Source of the DNA: Bradyrhizobium vignae
GTDB lineage: Bacteria > Pseudomonadota > Alphaproteobacteria > Rhizobiales > Xanthobacteraceae
Direction: 5' to 3'
Assembly (NCBI RefSeq): GCF_004114425.1
Contig: NZ_RDQF01000016.1
Coordinates: 1-64,000 of the forward strand
DNA length: 64,000 bases
The notes beneath the pieces were generated by a model that worked only from the letters and a program-made list of their open reading frames with translations, was not told where the DNA came from and searched no databases. Below, piece by piece: positions 56,064-64,000 of the stretch. A program made the translations under genes and the position numbers. The stretch's first letter is position 1. Each line of letters begins with the position of its first letter.

Positions 56064-56909
56064 TTACTGCTTGTGGAATACCAGCGTTCGGACCTCGATG
56101 CTTTCGCGCGGCGCCGCATCGGCCGGCGTGGTCGGATCGACGAATGCGGTATGCGGCCCGAAGCGGGTGCGACCATCCGTTGCGGAATCGTAGCACTTCA
56201 GCAGCAGCGCCTCGTCCGGCGTCATCTCGGGAAAATAGAACCAGCGGTGGTTCGGATTGTACTTCACCGAATAGATCTCGCCGCGGCGGTTGGGATAGAT
56301 CAGGTCGGAGGCGACGAGATCGTCGGCCGCCACCGTGGTGCCGTCGGCCATGGCAAGCGGTGAATCGCGCAAGGGGCCCCGGATCGGCCGCCAGAGATTG
56401 ATCACCTGCACGCGTCCCTTCAGCAGCTCCTCGGCCTCGTCAGGCAGATGCTCGCGCACGCGATTGGCGCCGGAGACCGCGGTTTGATCGACATGAACGC
56501 GCGTCGCCGGCTGACGCGGCCCGCCGCCCCGGATGTCCGGGGCGCCCTCGACGCGCTTGCGCACGGTGTGGTCGAAGATGAAGACGCGATCGGCCTTCAG
56601 GGTCGCACGCAGGAAGGCTTCGACGGCCGGATAGTACACCGTCCTCACCTCCTCGTCGTCGTAGAAATCCTTCACCTGGGTCGGATGGCGCACCAGCGCA
56701 AAGCCCTCGCGATCAAGCGAGAAGTTCTGCGCGATCAGCCGCGCGTCGAAGATCGGGACCTGATGCGGCTCCGGCAGCGACGTGCTCTTCGGCTCGCCCG
56801 GCGGCGGATCGAAGGCATAGGTGCGCGGCTTGGCTGATGTCGGCGCGAGATAGTTGAGTTCGGCAGTGACGAAGGGAAGCGATTCGATTCTTGTTTCTTG
56901 CAGGCCCAT
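56064..56909 (-). CDS. CmcJ/NvfI-like Fe(II)/2-oxoglutarate oxygenase family protein
   Basis: This encodes 281 residues from ATG 56907-56909. The chain carries RVHVDQTAVSGANRVREHLP (HxD iron motif) and later FGPHTAFVDP with the distal His, plus the hydrophobic SDLIYPNRRGEIYSV. The order matches the CmcJ/AsaB/NvfI family of putative hydroxylases/desaturases/methyltransferase partners of fungi and bacteria. The substrate is unknown. It is a single gene between rlpA and the sulfonate operon. Confidence 0.75.
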   Translation of the reverse strand: MGLQETRIESLPFVTAELNYLAPTSAKPRTYAFDPPPGEPKSTSLPEPHQVPIFDARLIAQNFSLDREGFALVRHPTQVKDFYDDEEVRTVYYPAVEAFLRATLKADRVFIFDHTVRKRVEGAPDIRGGGPRQPATRVHVDQTAVSGANRVREHLPDEAEELLKGRVQVINLWRPIRGPLRDSPLAMADGTTVAADDLVASDLIYPNRRGEIYSVKYNPNHRWFYFPEMTPDEALLLKCYDSATDGRTRFGPHTAFVDPTTPADAAPRESIEVRTLVFHKQ

Positions 56910-57160
56910 GGCCGGTCTCCCGATGTGGTCGTCGAATTGATCTTTGCGGGAGTGCACCGTGCCGCAAGAGGTGCGATGCAAATAGCAACGAGGGTGTTGT
57001 CAGCAGTGAGGAGTGAAGAATGAAAACGTCGAGAAATGCGAGTGTTATGGAAACGCCATTCTCGTCTCACAGATGCTTGAGCGGTTCGTGAGGCCTCGTG
57101 CCCCGGACGCGGCGCAGGAGCGCTTCACGCTGCAGCGCGTCCGGGACACGAGAGAGTGTA

Positions 57161-58099
57161 CTACAACCCCGCCTTCGCAATCGCGTCCGCAAACGAGCGG
57201 TCGACGATCTCGGTTGCATCCAGCTTCTGCTTGATCAGGCCCCAGCGGAAATAGAGCTCGATCGTGCTCTGCTCGTCCGCGACCACGCCATCATCGATCG
57301 GCGCGATGCGAATCTTTGCGCGCGACAGCCAGTTCTGCGGCACGGCGGTCGGGATGTTCATCAGCCTGCCCCACGTCGCGGCGTAGCTGTCGATATTGTT
57401 CAGCGACCACGCCCGCGCCGCGGTGAGGCGCCGGACGAAATCGGTCAGCTCGGCGCGTTTGTCGCGGATGGCCTCGGGCCGCGCCACCTGGAAGCTGAGA
57501 CCCGGTGTCAGGCCTTCGGAGGAGATGATGCGGCGCGATTTGAACAGTACCTCCTCCTGGCTGACATAGGGCTCCCAGGTCGACCACGCATCGACTGAGC
57601 CTTGCATGTAGGCGATCTTGGCGTCGGACGGCGCCAGGAAGGCGATCTGCACGTCGCTCGCACTCCAGCCGTTCTTCTCGAGCGCGGCGAGGATCAACTG
57701 ATGGCCGATCGACCCGCGGCCGGTGGCGATCTTCTTGCCACGGAGGTCGGCAAAGGTCTTGATCGGCGAGTTCTCCGGCACGAGGATGGCGAGACCCTCG
57801 CGCGTCTGGCGGATCGCGGCGATCGCCTTCACCGGGGCGCCCGACGCGGCGGCGAAGGTGAAGGGCGCATCACCCACGAGCCCGGTCTCGATCGCTCCCG
57901 CGCTCAGCGCCTCCAGCAGTGGGGCTGCCGCTGGAAACTCCTTCCACTCGATCTTGTAGGGGACGTCCTTGAGCACGCCGGCCGCTTCCATCACGGCCTG
58001 CGAATTGCCCTTCTGATCGCCGACGCGCAGAGTGGTTTGCGCTGCCGCCAGTTCGAACCAACCGAGCAGCAGCGCGCCGGCCAGCATGAGGCGGATCAT
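57161..58099 (-). CDS. ssuA: SsuA-like sulfonate ABC substrate-binding protein
   Basis: This encodes 312 residues from ATG 58097-58099. Signal peptide MIRLMLAGALLLGWFELAAA is followed by TLRVGDQKGNSQAVMEAAGV, then IEWKEFPAAAPLLEALSAGA and GLVGDAPFTFA, the SsuA ligand-binding hallmarks. It is the last gene of the operon and its start overlaps the ssuD stop by 4 bases. It is a close paralogue of the partial gene at 63756. It binds alkanesulfonates in the periplasm. Confidence 0.9.
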   Translation of the reverse strand: MIRLMLAGALLLGWFELAAAQTTLRVGDQKGNSQAVMEAAGVLKDVPYKIEWKEFPAAAPLLEALSAGAIETGLVGDAPFTFAAASGAPVKAIAAIRQTREGLAILVPENSPIKTFADLRGKKIATGRGSIGHQLILAALEKNGWSASDVQIAFLAPSDAKIAYMQGSVDAWSTWEPYVSQEEVLFKSRRIISSEGLTPGLSFQVARPEAIRDKRAELTDFVRRLTAARAWSLNNIDSYAATWGRLMNIPTAVPQNWLSRAKIRIAPIDDGVVADEQSTIELYFRWGLIKQKLDATEIVDRSFADAIAKAGL

Positions 58100-59196
58100 T
58101 CTGCCGCCTCGCCGCGAACGGCCTGTCGCTTGGCGATCAGCTCGCGCGTCAGCGGGATCAGCTCGCGGCCGTATTCGATCGCATCGATCAGCGGATCGAA
58201 GCCACGGATCAGGAAATGGCTGATGCCGAGGTCGTAGTAATCGCCGAAGACCTCCGCCACCTGCGCGGGCGTTCCGACCAGCGCGGTGGTGTTGCTGTTG
58301 GCACCGGTGAGCTTTGCGATCTCGGTCCAGAGCCGCTTGTCGATCCGGCTGCCCTGGTCGGCGAGCGCGAGCAGACGCCGCGCGCCTGATGTGGCGTGGC
58401 CGTCGGCCGGCCTGCGATAACCGGTCTTGTCCTGCAGCGCGGTGGCGCGCGCCAGAATTTCCTCCGCCTTTTCCCAAGCCTGCTTTTCGGTCGGGGCGAT
58501 GATCGGCCGCACCGACAGGCTGAAGCGCGGCGTCGGCCGCTCGTGCCTCACCGCCGCGTTATGGACGCGCGAACTGACATCGCGCACCTGCGCATAGGAC
58601 TCGCCCCACAGTGCAAAGGTGTCGGCGTGCTTGCCGGCGACGTCGATCGCCACGTCGGAGGCGCCGCCGAAATAGACGCGAATGCCTTCGGGACGATACG
58701 GCTTCACCTGCGAGAAGGCGTTCTCGACCTGGTAATACTTGCCCTTGTAGGTGAACGGCTTGTCGCTGGTCCATTCCAGCTTGAGCACATCGAGAAACTC
58801 GGAGGTACGGGCATAGCGTTCGTCCTTGTCGTCGATCGTATTGCCGTCCTGCCGGAGCTCGGTGGCATTGCCGCCGGTGATGACGTGGAGCGCAACGCGG
58901 CCGCGGGACAACTGGTCAAGCACCGCGAACTGCCGTGCCAGCAATGTCGGCGCGGTGAAGCCGGGCCGCTGGGCGATCAGCACGTTGAGGCGGTCGGTAT
59001 GGTTGAGCACGTGCTGCGCGACCTGGAGCGCATCCGGCGATGTCGAATGGAACGCCAGCAGCGCACGATCGAAGCCGGCATTCTCATGCGCCTTCGCCAC
59101 CGTCTCGATGTGGGTGGGATTGAGGACCGGACCTTCGCGGACGATGGTCTCGGACGAATTGTTGTTGCTGATGAAGCCGATGAACTCGATCGACAT
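58096..59196 (-). CDS. ssuD: FMNH2-dependent alkanesulfonate monooxygenase-like enzyme
   Basis: This is a 366-residue luciferase-like TIM-barrel enzyme. EFIGFISNNNSSETIVREGP at the start and HVITGGNATELRQDGNTIDD with KDERYARTSEFLDVLK match SsuD-type monooxygenases that cleave sulfonates to sulfite and aldehyde. The electron-donor flavin reductase SsuE is not encoded nearby. It may belong to the dimethylsulfone/alkanesulfonate (SfnG-like) branch, given the neighbouring SfnB-like gene. Confidence 0.9.
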   Translation of the reverse strand: MSIEFIGFISNNNSSETIVREGPVLNPTHIETVAKAHENAGFDRALLAFHSTSPDALQVAQHVLNHTDRLNVLIAQRPGFTAPTLLARQFAVLDQLSRGRVALHVITGGNATELRQDGNTIDDKDERYARTSEFLDVLKLEWTSDKPFTYKGKYYQVENAFSQVKPYRPEGIRVYFGGASDVAIDVAGKHADTFALWGESYAQVRDVSSRVHNAAVRHERPTPRFSLSVRPIIAPTEKQAWEKAEEILARATALQDKTGYRRPADGHATSGARRLLALADQGSRIDKRLWTEIAKLTGANSNTTALVGTPAQVAEVFGDYYDLGISHFLIRGFDPLIDAIEYGRELIPLTRELIAKRQAVRGEAAE

Positions 59197-59218
59197 GATC
59201 GTCTCCCTGTTGCTTTTC

Positions 59219-60391
59219 CTAAAGGCCCAGTGCGGTGCGGCCGAGGCCGATGCGGGTGGAATCGTCCTGCGGCGTGTGGACGCGCCCGCACAGCACGTCG
59301 CGATAGTGCCGCTCCAGCGGATGGCTACGGGACAGGCCGTGATTGCCGGTCAGTGACAGCGCGTCCTCGACCACGGCGACGGCATTGTTGGTCACGGTCA
59401 GCTTGATCGCGTTGGATTCGCCGGGCGACAGTTGGACCCCATCATCGAAGTCGCGGGCGAACGTCTCGATCAGCCGCGCATTGACCGCGAGCCGCGCCTC
59501 GATGGCGCCGAGGATCTCCTGCGCGCGGGCCAAGGTCGCGAGCGGCGCGCCGAGGCTGGCGGGCACGCGCTGTTTCAGAAAGGAGATCAGCCAGTCGCGC
59601 GCCGCGCGGGCAACGCCGTCATAGATCGCGGCGACGAAAACGGTGTGGATGGTCGCCTGTGTGGCGTCGGGCGCACGCCAGTCCGCCGGCTTGCGCAGGT
59701 CGACTTCGGCATCCAGCGGGATCACGACGTCTTCGAAGATGACATCGTGGCTGCCGCTGGCGCGCAGGCCATGATGGTCCCAGGTCTCGACGATGCGGGT
59801 GCCCGGCAGGCCTGCCGGCACCAGGAACTGGCCGACGCGCGGCTCGGCCTCGTCGGTCCGCGCCCAGACCAGGTACCATTTCAGGATCGGCGAGCCGGTC
59901 GAATAGATCTTGTGGCCGGAGAGGCGCCAGCCGGTTTCGGTGCGGCGCGCGATCGTCGCCGGCAGGCCGCCGCGCGCCGGCGAGCCGAGCTCGGGCTCGA
60001 CGCGCAGCGCGTTGACGAGCGCAAGACCTTCGACGCTCTCGCGCGCGAGCTTGCGCGACAGCCGCGCCGGCCAGGTCTGGCTGCGCGCCATGACGAGATG
60101 ATTGATGTAGTGCATCGACAGCACCAGCGCGGTCGACGGATCCGCCTTGCCGAAGATGCCGATGACGCGCGCGGCGTACCGCGCGCCCGCTCCGCCGCCG
60201 CCATGGGCCGACGGCACCGTCAGCGACAACAGGCCCGCCTCGAACAGTTCACGGAAATTCTCGAACGGAAAGCTGCCGGTGCGGTCGTGCTCGGCCGCAC
60301 GCGCCGCAAAGCCGGCCACAAGCGTCTCGGCACGGGCGATGTAGTCGGATTCGCTGTGGGCCGTACGACCCTTGGCTATGGAGGTTACCAT
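59219..60391 (-). CDS. Acyl-CoA dehydrogenase-like flavin monooxygenase (SfnB/DszC type)
   Basis: This is a 390-residue protein with the acyl-CoA dehydrogenase fold: N-terminal helical domain, beta domain (RRTETGWRLSGHKIYSTGSP) and C-terminal helical domain (NAVAVVEDALSLTGNHGLSR). In sulfur-scavenging operons such proteins are flavin-dependent oxygenases rather than beta-oxidation enzymes. The gene overlaps ssuB by 7 bases and precedes ssuD by 22 bases. The substrate is likely an organosulfur compound. Confidence 0.85.
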   Translation of the reverse strand: MVTSIAKGRTAHSESDYIARAETLVAGFAARAAEHDRTGSFPFENFRELFEAGLLSLTVPSAHGGGGAGARYAARVIGIFGKADPSTALVLSMHYINHLVMARSQTWPARLSRKLARESVEGLALVNALRVEPELGSPARGGLPATIARRTETGWRLSGHKIYSTGSPILKWYLVWARTDEAEPRVGQFLVPAGLPGTRIVETWDHHGLRASGSHDVIFEDVVIPLDAEVDLRKPADWRAPDATQATIHTVFVAAIYDGVARAARDWLISFLKQRVPASLGAPLATLARAQEILGAIEARLAVNARLIETFARDFDDGVQLSPGESNAIKLTVTNNAVAVVEDALSLTGNHGLSRSHPLERHYRDVLCGRVHTPQDDSTRIGLGRTALGL

Positions 60392-61182
60392 GTGGCGTCG
60401 AGCCCCAACAGGCCAAGGATCTGACGACGCAGGTCAGCCAGATACGGATCTCCACGATGGCGCGGATACGGACGATCGACGCGGATGTCGGCCTTCACGT
60501 GCGCCGGCCGCTCGCTGAAGACGATCACCCGGTTGGCGAGCACCAGCGCCTCCTCGGCATCATGCGTCACCAGCAGCGTGGTAAACGCCTTGCGCTGCCA
60601 GAGCGAGACCAGCTCGGCCTGCATGGTGATGCGAGTCAGCGAGTCGAGTTTACCCAACGGCTCGTCGAGGATCAGGATCTTGGGATCGTTGACCAGCGCC
60701 CGCGCCAGCGCGACGCGCTGCGCCATGCCGCCGGAGAGCTGGTGCGGATAGGCATTGCGGAACGACGAGAGCCCGACGAGATCGAGCGCGTCGTCCACGC
60801 GCTGCCGCTGGCTCTTGAGAATGCCCTGGGCCTCGAGGCCCAGGGCGACGTTGTCCCAGACCGACCGCCAGGGAAAAAGGGTCGGATCCTGGAACACGAC
60901 CACGCGCGAAGGATGCGGATGTTTGATGCGCTCCTCGTCCTCCCGCAGCCTTCCTGCCTTGGGCTTGTCGAGGCCGGCAACGAGCCGCAGCAAGGTCGAC
61001 TTGCCGCAGCCGGACGGACCGAGCAGCGCGACGAACTCGCCGGGCTCGACCGAGATGCTGACGTCGCTCAGCACCGGCAGCTCGATGCCGTCGATGTCGA
61101 AGGCGTGGCTGACCTGCTCGATGTCGAGCGCAGCGCCGGCGGCCGGATGCGTCACGGCTTCGGCAAGAGCGGTGGCTACCAT
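60385..61182 (-). CDS. ssuB: Sulfonate ABC transporter ATPase
   Basis: This encodes 265 residues from ATG 61180-61182, overlapping ssuC by 7 bases. Walker A GPSGCGKST, Q-loop VVFQDPTLFPW, signature HQLSGGMAQRVALARA, Walker B ILILDEPLGKLD and switch His in LLVTHD are all intact. It powers SsuC-mediated uptake of sulfonates or a related compound. It belongs to the SsuB/TauB/NrtD group. Confidence 0.94.
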   Translation of the reverse strand: MVATALAEAVTHPAAGAALDIEQVSHAFDIDGIELPVLSDVSISVEPGEFVALLGPSGCGKSTLLRLVAGLDKPKAGRLREDEERIKHPHPSRVVVFQDPTLFPWRSVWDNVALGLEAQGILKSQRQRVDDALDLVGLSSFRNAYPHQLSGGMAQRVALARALVNDPKILILDEPLGKLDSLTRITMQAELVSLWQRKAFTTLLVTHDAEEALVLANRVIVFSERPAHVKADIRVDRPYPRHRGDPYLADLRRQILGLLGLDATW

Positions 61183-62198
61183 TTGACGGTCCCCTTCTGC
61201 CAGACCAAGAGGCGATCGCGGATCGAAAACAGCAGCGTGATTGCGCCGGAGCAGAGCAAGGACATCACGATCAGCGCCGCATACATGTTGGCGTAGGCAG
61301 CCCAGCCCTGTGCCCATTGCAGGTACCAACCGAGCCCCGCCTTGACGCCGATCATTTCGGCGACGACGAGCACGGCGAATGACGAGCCTAGTCCCATGAA
61401 CAGGCCGACGAAGACGTGCGGCAGCGCCGCGGGGATCGCGACCTTCAGCACCAGGAAGGATGGCTTGGCGCCCAGCGTGCGCGCGACGTCGTAATAGGCG
61501 TTGCTGACGCTCGCGACGCCCGACCAGGTCAGCACGGTCACCGGAAAGCCCGTCGCCAGCGCGATCAGGAAGGTCGAAGCGCTCCAGCTCGACGGGAACG
61601 TGAAGAAGGCAATCGGCAGCCAGGCGGTCGCCGGCAGCGGACCGATGAAGCGCAGCACCGGATGCACCCAATAGCCGACCGCGCGCGACCAGCCGATCGA
61701 CACGCCAGTCAAGAAGCCGACCGTGGCGCCGATCAGATAACCGCCGAGCTGGAGCTTGACCGACGCGAACACGCTGTCGAGCAGCTTCGGCAGATCGTCG
61801 GTGTAGACCTCGATGATCGCCTGCGGCGGCGGAAAGAACGGCAGCGGCAGCCACGCGAGCTTTGCGGTCGCGACTTCCCACAGCGTCAGGAAAGCACCGA
61901 GGGCGACGAGCCATGGCGCCCGCTTGCGCAAAGCCTTTCCGGCGGAGCCGAGATAATCAGCGCCGACGGTTCCGAACAGCGCCACGGCCGCGATGACGAA
62001 GGCGGCGATGCCGAGCGAGTGCGTACGTGACCAGTCGCCGACATCTTCCCACCACAGGCAGGACAGGCCGAACGCGCTCCAGGTGATGCTGGCGAGAACG
62101 CCGACGCCGGACTCCCGGATCCAGGTCGCCAGCAGCGGCGCGCGCGAGGTGCGCGGCGCGCCGGAGGCAAGACCGTCAGACAGCGAATACGTCGACAT
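61176..62198 (-). CDS. ssuC: Sulfonate ABC transporter permease
   Basis: This encodes 340 residues from ATG 62196-62198. After an N-terminal extension of about 90 residues with two to three extra hydrophobic segments, the BPD_transp_1 core follows. Landmarks are VKLQLGGYLIGATVGFLTGV, PATAWLPIAFFTF and the EAA-type loop VARTLGAKPSFLVLKVAIPA. The start overlaps the upstream binding-protein gene by 23 bases, showing tight coupling. Confidence 0.93.
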   Translation of the reverse strand: MSTYSLSDGLASGAPRTSRAPLLATWIRESGVGVLASITWSAFGLSCLWWEDVGDWSRTHSLGIAAFVIAAVALFGTVGADYLGSAGKALRKRAPWLVALGAFLTLWEVATAKLAWLPLPFFPPPQAIIEVYTDDLPKLLDSVFASVKLQLGGYLIGATVGFLTGVSIGWSRAVGYWVHPVLRFIGPLPATAWLPIAFFTFPSSWSASTFLIALATGFPVTVLTWSGVASVSNAYYDVARTLGAKPSFLVLKVAIPAALPHVFVGLFMGLGSSFAVLVVAEMIGVKAGLGWYLQWAQGWAAYANMYAALIVMSLLCSGAITLLFSIRDRLLVWQKGTVKW

Positions 62199-63276
62199 AG
62201 ATGCGCTCCGCGAATTTGGCGGTGTCGGTGCTCGGCTTGAACACCTGCACGCTCTTGAGATCGTCGGCATAGGCCTTGAGCTCGCGCTTGAGCACGTCGC
62301 CGACGGGATGATGGTGATGGGTGTGGTAGCGCACCATGCCCTCGATGTCGGCGAGCGTCGCCGCCTTTGGCGCATAAGGCTGGAACGATTTTGCCGCGAG
62401 TGCCGCATTCTGCGAGCTGAACATCGCGGCATCGAGCAACGCCTGCGTGATGGCACGCGCGACCTGCGGCTCCTCGCGCACCAGGCTGCCGCGCAGGCCA
62501 AGGATGCAGCAGCTCTTCTCGCGGTATTCGCCATCGAGATTGGACGCGACTTCCTTGTACTGGGTGTCCTTGAGCCAGAGATAGGCGAGCGGGTCGGAGG
62601 ACAGGAACGCCTGCACCTCGCCCTTCTCCACGGCGACGTTGAGCAGATTGCCGGGATAGGCGCGCCAGTCGACGTCCTTGACCGGATCGATGCCGAGCTT
62701 GGCGAGCTGGATCGAGAAGAAGTTCTTGTCAGGACCGGCGAGATCGCCGACTGCGACGATCTTGCCCTTGAGATCGGCAAGCTTGCTGACCCCGGAGTCG
62801 GCGCGCGACAGCACGCGCATGCAGCCGCCATGGGTGCCGGCAGCGATCTTGACGTCAAAACCCTGCTCCAGCGGCTTCAGCCAGCGCAGCGCCATGCCGA
62901 GGCCGGCATCGCTCTTGCCCGTCGCGATCGCCTCGAGCAACTGGTCGGTCGAGCCGGAATAATTGACGAGCTCAACGTCGAGATTGTGCTTCTGGAAAAA
63001 GCCGTGCTCGATGGCAACGGGCACCGGCGCGAGGCACACTGCTCCCGCGTTCCACGATAGTTTCAGCTTGCGCGGCGCGCCGGCGAGAGCGGGCACATCA
63101 GAAGCCGTGCGGCATAGCGGAAACTCCGAGAAATCGACGCCGGGCGCGATGGCGCGCGGCGCAAAAGCCTGTGCACCCAGCGCACCGAGCGGCGCCGCGA
63201 AGGCGGCGGCAAGCCCTGCCCGAAGCAGATGGCGCCGGTCGAGAGTCGATCCGCTGCGCTTGTTGTCGTTGTTCAT
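62176..63276 (-). CDS. Tat-exported nitrate/sulfonate-type ABC binding protein
   Basis: This is a 366-residue binding protein with a Tat signal (DRRHLLRAGLAAAFAAPLGA). The mature part is NrtA/SsuA/TauA-like: LKLSWNAGAVCLAPVPVAIE, then SGSTDQLLEAIATGKSDAGL and KSVQVFKPSTDTAKFAERIY at the end. It is the first gene of the six-gene minus-strand operon. A second, Sec-exported binding protein closes the operon, so two ligands may feed one permease. Confidence 0.9.
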   Translation of the reverse strand: MNNDNKRSGSTLDRRHLLRAGLAAAFAAPLGALGAQAFAPRAIAPGVDFSEFPLCRTASDVPALAGAPRKLKLSWNAGAVCLAPVPVAIEHGFFQKHNLDVELVNYSGSTDQLLEAIATGKSDAGLGMALRWLKPLEQGFDVKIAAGTHGGCMRVLSRADSGVSKLADLKGKIVAVGDLAGPDKNFFSIQLAKLGIDPVKDVDWRAYPGNLLNVAVEKGEVQAFLSSDPLAYLWLKDTQYKEVASNLDGEYREKSCCILGLRGSLVREEPQVARAITQALLDAAMFSSQNAALAAKSFQPYAPKAATLADIEGMVRYHTHHHHPVGDVLKRELKAYADDLKSVQVFKPSTDTAKFAERIYVDVFAV

Positions 63277-63755
63277 CGGCCCCTGGCTCCTGCGCTGGCA
63301 CGGCTCCGCCGCTTGCGCAACGGTTCGCGTTGCGCATGTTCCGTGCGGAGCTGCGTTGAGAGAAAGTTTTCCCGCCGGCGCTTTTTGCGCCGCGTTGATG
63401 CGATGCGCAAATCATGCGGCGCGGCCGCCACATCGTCAATGAAATGGAATTTCGAATGTGACGCGAAGCGAAGTCATTCTCTCCATCGGCGCGTGCGGGA
63501 ACGATGAAAGGATTTTCGCTGCCGCATCGTCATGCAAAGCGCACCGCGATTCCCTCGCTTTGCTTCATCCGTACGCATCTTTCCGCTGCGCAAGTCGCGC
63601 GTTCTCGAAAGCCTCGCTTCGTTGAAACGTCCTTGCCGATCGCGCATGCAATACGGTTGGCCATTTCATTGACTGCGTATCGCGCGCTCATAGACTTGAT
63701 CGTCTCGCTGCATCGTCCGCTCACGCCTCGTGAGCGACGCAACAAGACGGATCCA
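63277..63755. other. Divergent promoter region
   Basis: About 480 bases between the divergent sulfonate operon and the next binding-protein gene. Apart from the palindrome at 63718-63736 I see no gene or RNA. Sulfur-starvation promoters are expected here. Confidence 0.5.
63718..63736. promoter_or_regulatory. Palindrome CGCTCACG/CGTGAGCG
   Basis: The 8-bp arms are perfect with a 3-base centre, and the site ends 20 bases before the ATG at 63756. It is either an operator or an mRNA hairpin just before the start. Confidence 0.5.
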
Positions 63756-64000
63756 ATGAGCATCAACGCCCACGACCATTCCATCACCCGCCGGCTCGCG
63801 GCCTCGCTGCTGGCCGCCGCCATCACATTGTCGACCGCTGCCGCATCGCTCGCGGCCGACACCGTCGTCCTGCGCGTCGGCGACCAGAAAGGCGGCAACC
63901 GCTCACTGCTGGAGATCTCCGGCTATGCGAAGGACCTGCCCTACAGGATCGAGTGGTCGGAATTTCCCGCGGCGGCGCCGATCCTCGAAGCGCTCAATGC
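63756..64000 (+). CDS. SsuA-like ABC substrate-binding protein (partial, runs off the window)
   Basis: This is the first 81 codons from ATG 63756-63758. Signal peptide RRLAASLLAAAITLSTAAAS is followed by VLRVGDQKGGNRSLLEISGY and IEWSEFPAAAPILEALNA. It is nearly superimposable on the SsuA-like protein at 57161-58099, so it is a recent-looking paralogue. It probably starts a second sulfonate-uptake operon to the right. Confidence 0.85.
   Translation, partial: MSINAHDHSITRRLAASLLAAAITLSTAAASLAADTVVLRVGDQKGGNRSLLEISGYAKDLPYRIEWSEFPAAAPILEALN

Overview
The window looks like a chromosome segment of a Bradyrhizobium-type alphaproteobacterium. This is inferred from protein style, high GC coding, large amino-acid and sulfonate ABC operons, an orphan TRAP binding protein, and dispersed palindromic repeats; no database search was possible. 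It has an accessory half (about 1-37148) and a housekeeping half (37145-64000) joined at a tRNA-Lys(CUU) gene.

Accessory half. Bases 1-9440 are sparsely coded: small secreted proteins (one duplicated, with one copy frameshifted), a FixJ-type response regulator, a TetR-like protein lacking its DNA-binding head, a chemoreceptor, a LysR regulator, and a decayed fluoride/anion module on the minus strand (fluoride-riboswitch relic, frameshifted crcB, EamA gene with a suspected frameshift, ClC channel fragment). A GAF histidine kinase follows (9982-11283), then a five-gene minus-strand oxidoreductase/hydrolase/methyltransferase cluster (12236-17042). That cluster faces a TetR gene across a near-perfect 26-bp palindrome. 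From 17.9 to 22.3 kb lies an insertion-sequence scar: an intact IS110, the head of a second IS110 element, an IS5-type element, and a DUF262/DUF1524 (GmrSD-like) restriction gene without its 5' end. From about 22.6 to 37.15 kb lies an integrative-element cargo. It holds a small tyrosine recombinase coupled to a cysteine-rich HhH-GPD glycosylase-like protein, two paralogues of an unrecognised family, DUF3768, an XRE regulator with a perfect operator beside a GYF-domain membrane protein, a secreted hydrolase, a Rep-like protein and a DUF927 helicase that share TGTGA/TCACA sites, and an AlpA-like/integrase pair ending 61 bases from the tRNA-Lys 3' end.

Housekeeping half. This part carries a Spy-like periplasmic protein, dctP, leuA, a branched-chain amino-acid-type ABC operon with three binding proteins and a fused two-ATPase protein, a Gfo/Idh oxidoreductase, RlpA, a CmcJ-like dioxygenase, and a tightly overlapping sulfonate uptake and desulfonation operon (binding protein, ssuC, ssuB, acyl-CoA-dehydrogenase-like flavoprotein, ssuD, second binding protein).

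The most unusual gene is at 41966-44644. It encodes an 892-residue fusion of an N-terminal TIR domain, a STAND-type P-loop NTPase, one membrane helix and a C-terminal phage-lysozyme-like domain. That layout suggests an abortive-infection sensor with a cell-wall-directed effector. The glycosylase-like partner of the small recombinase (24314-25366) is the second candidate for an undescribed system.
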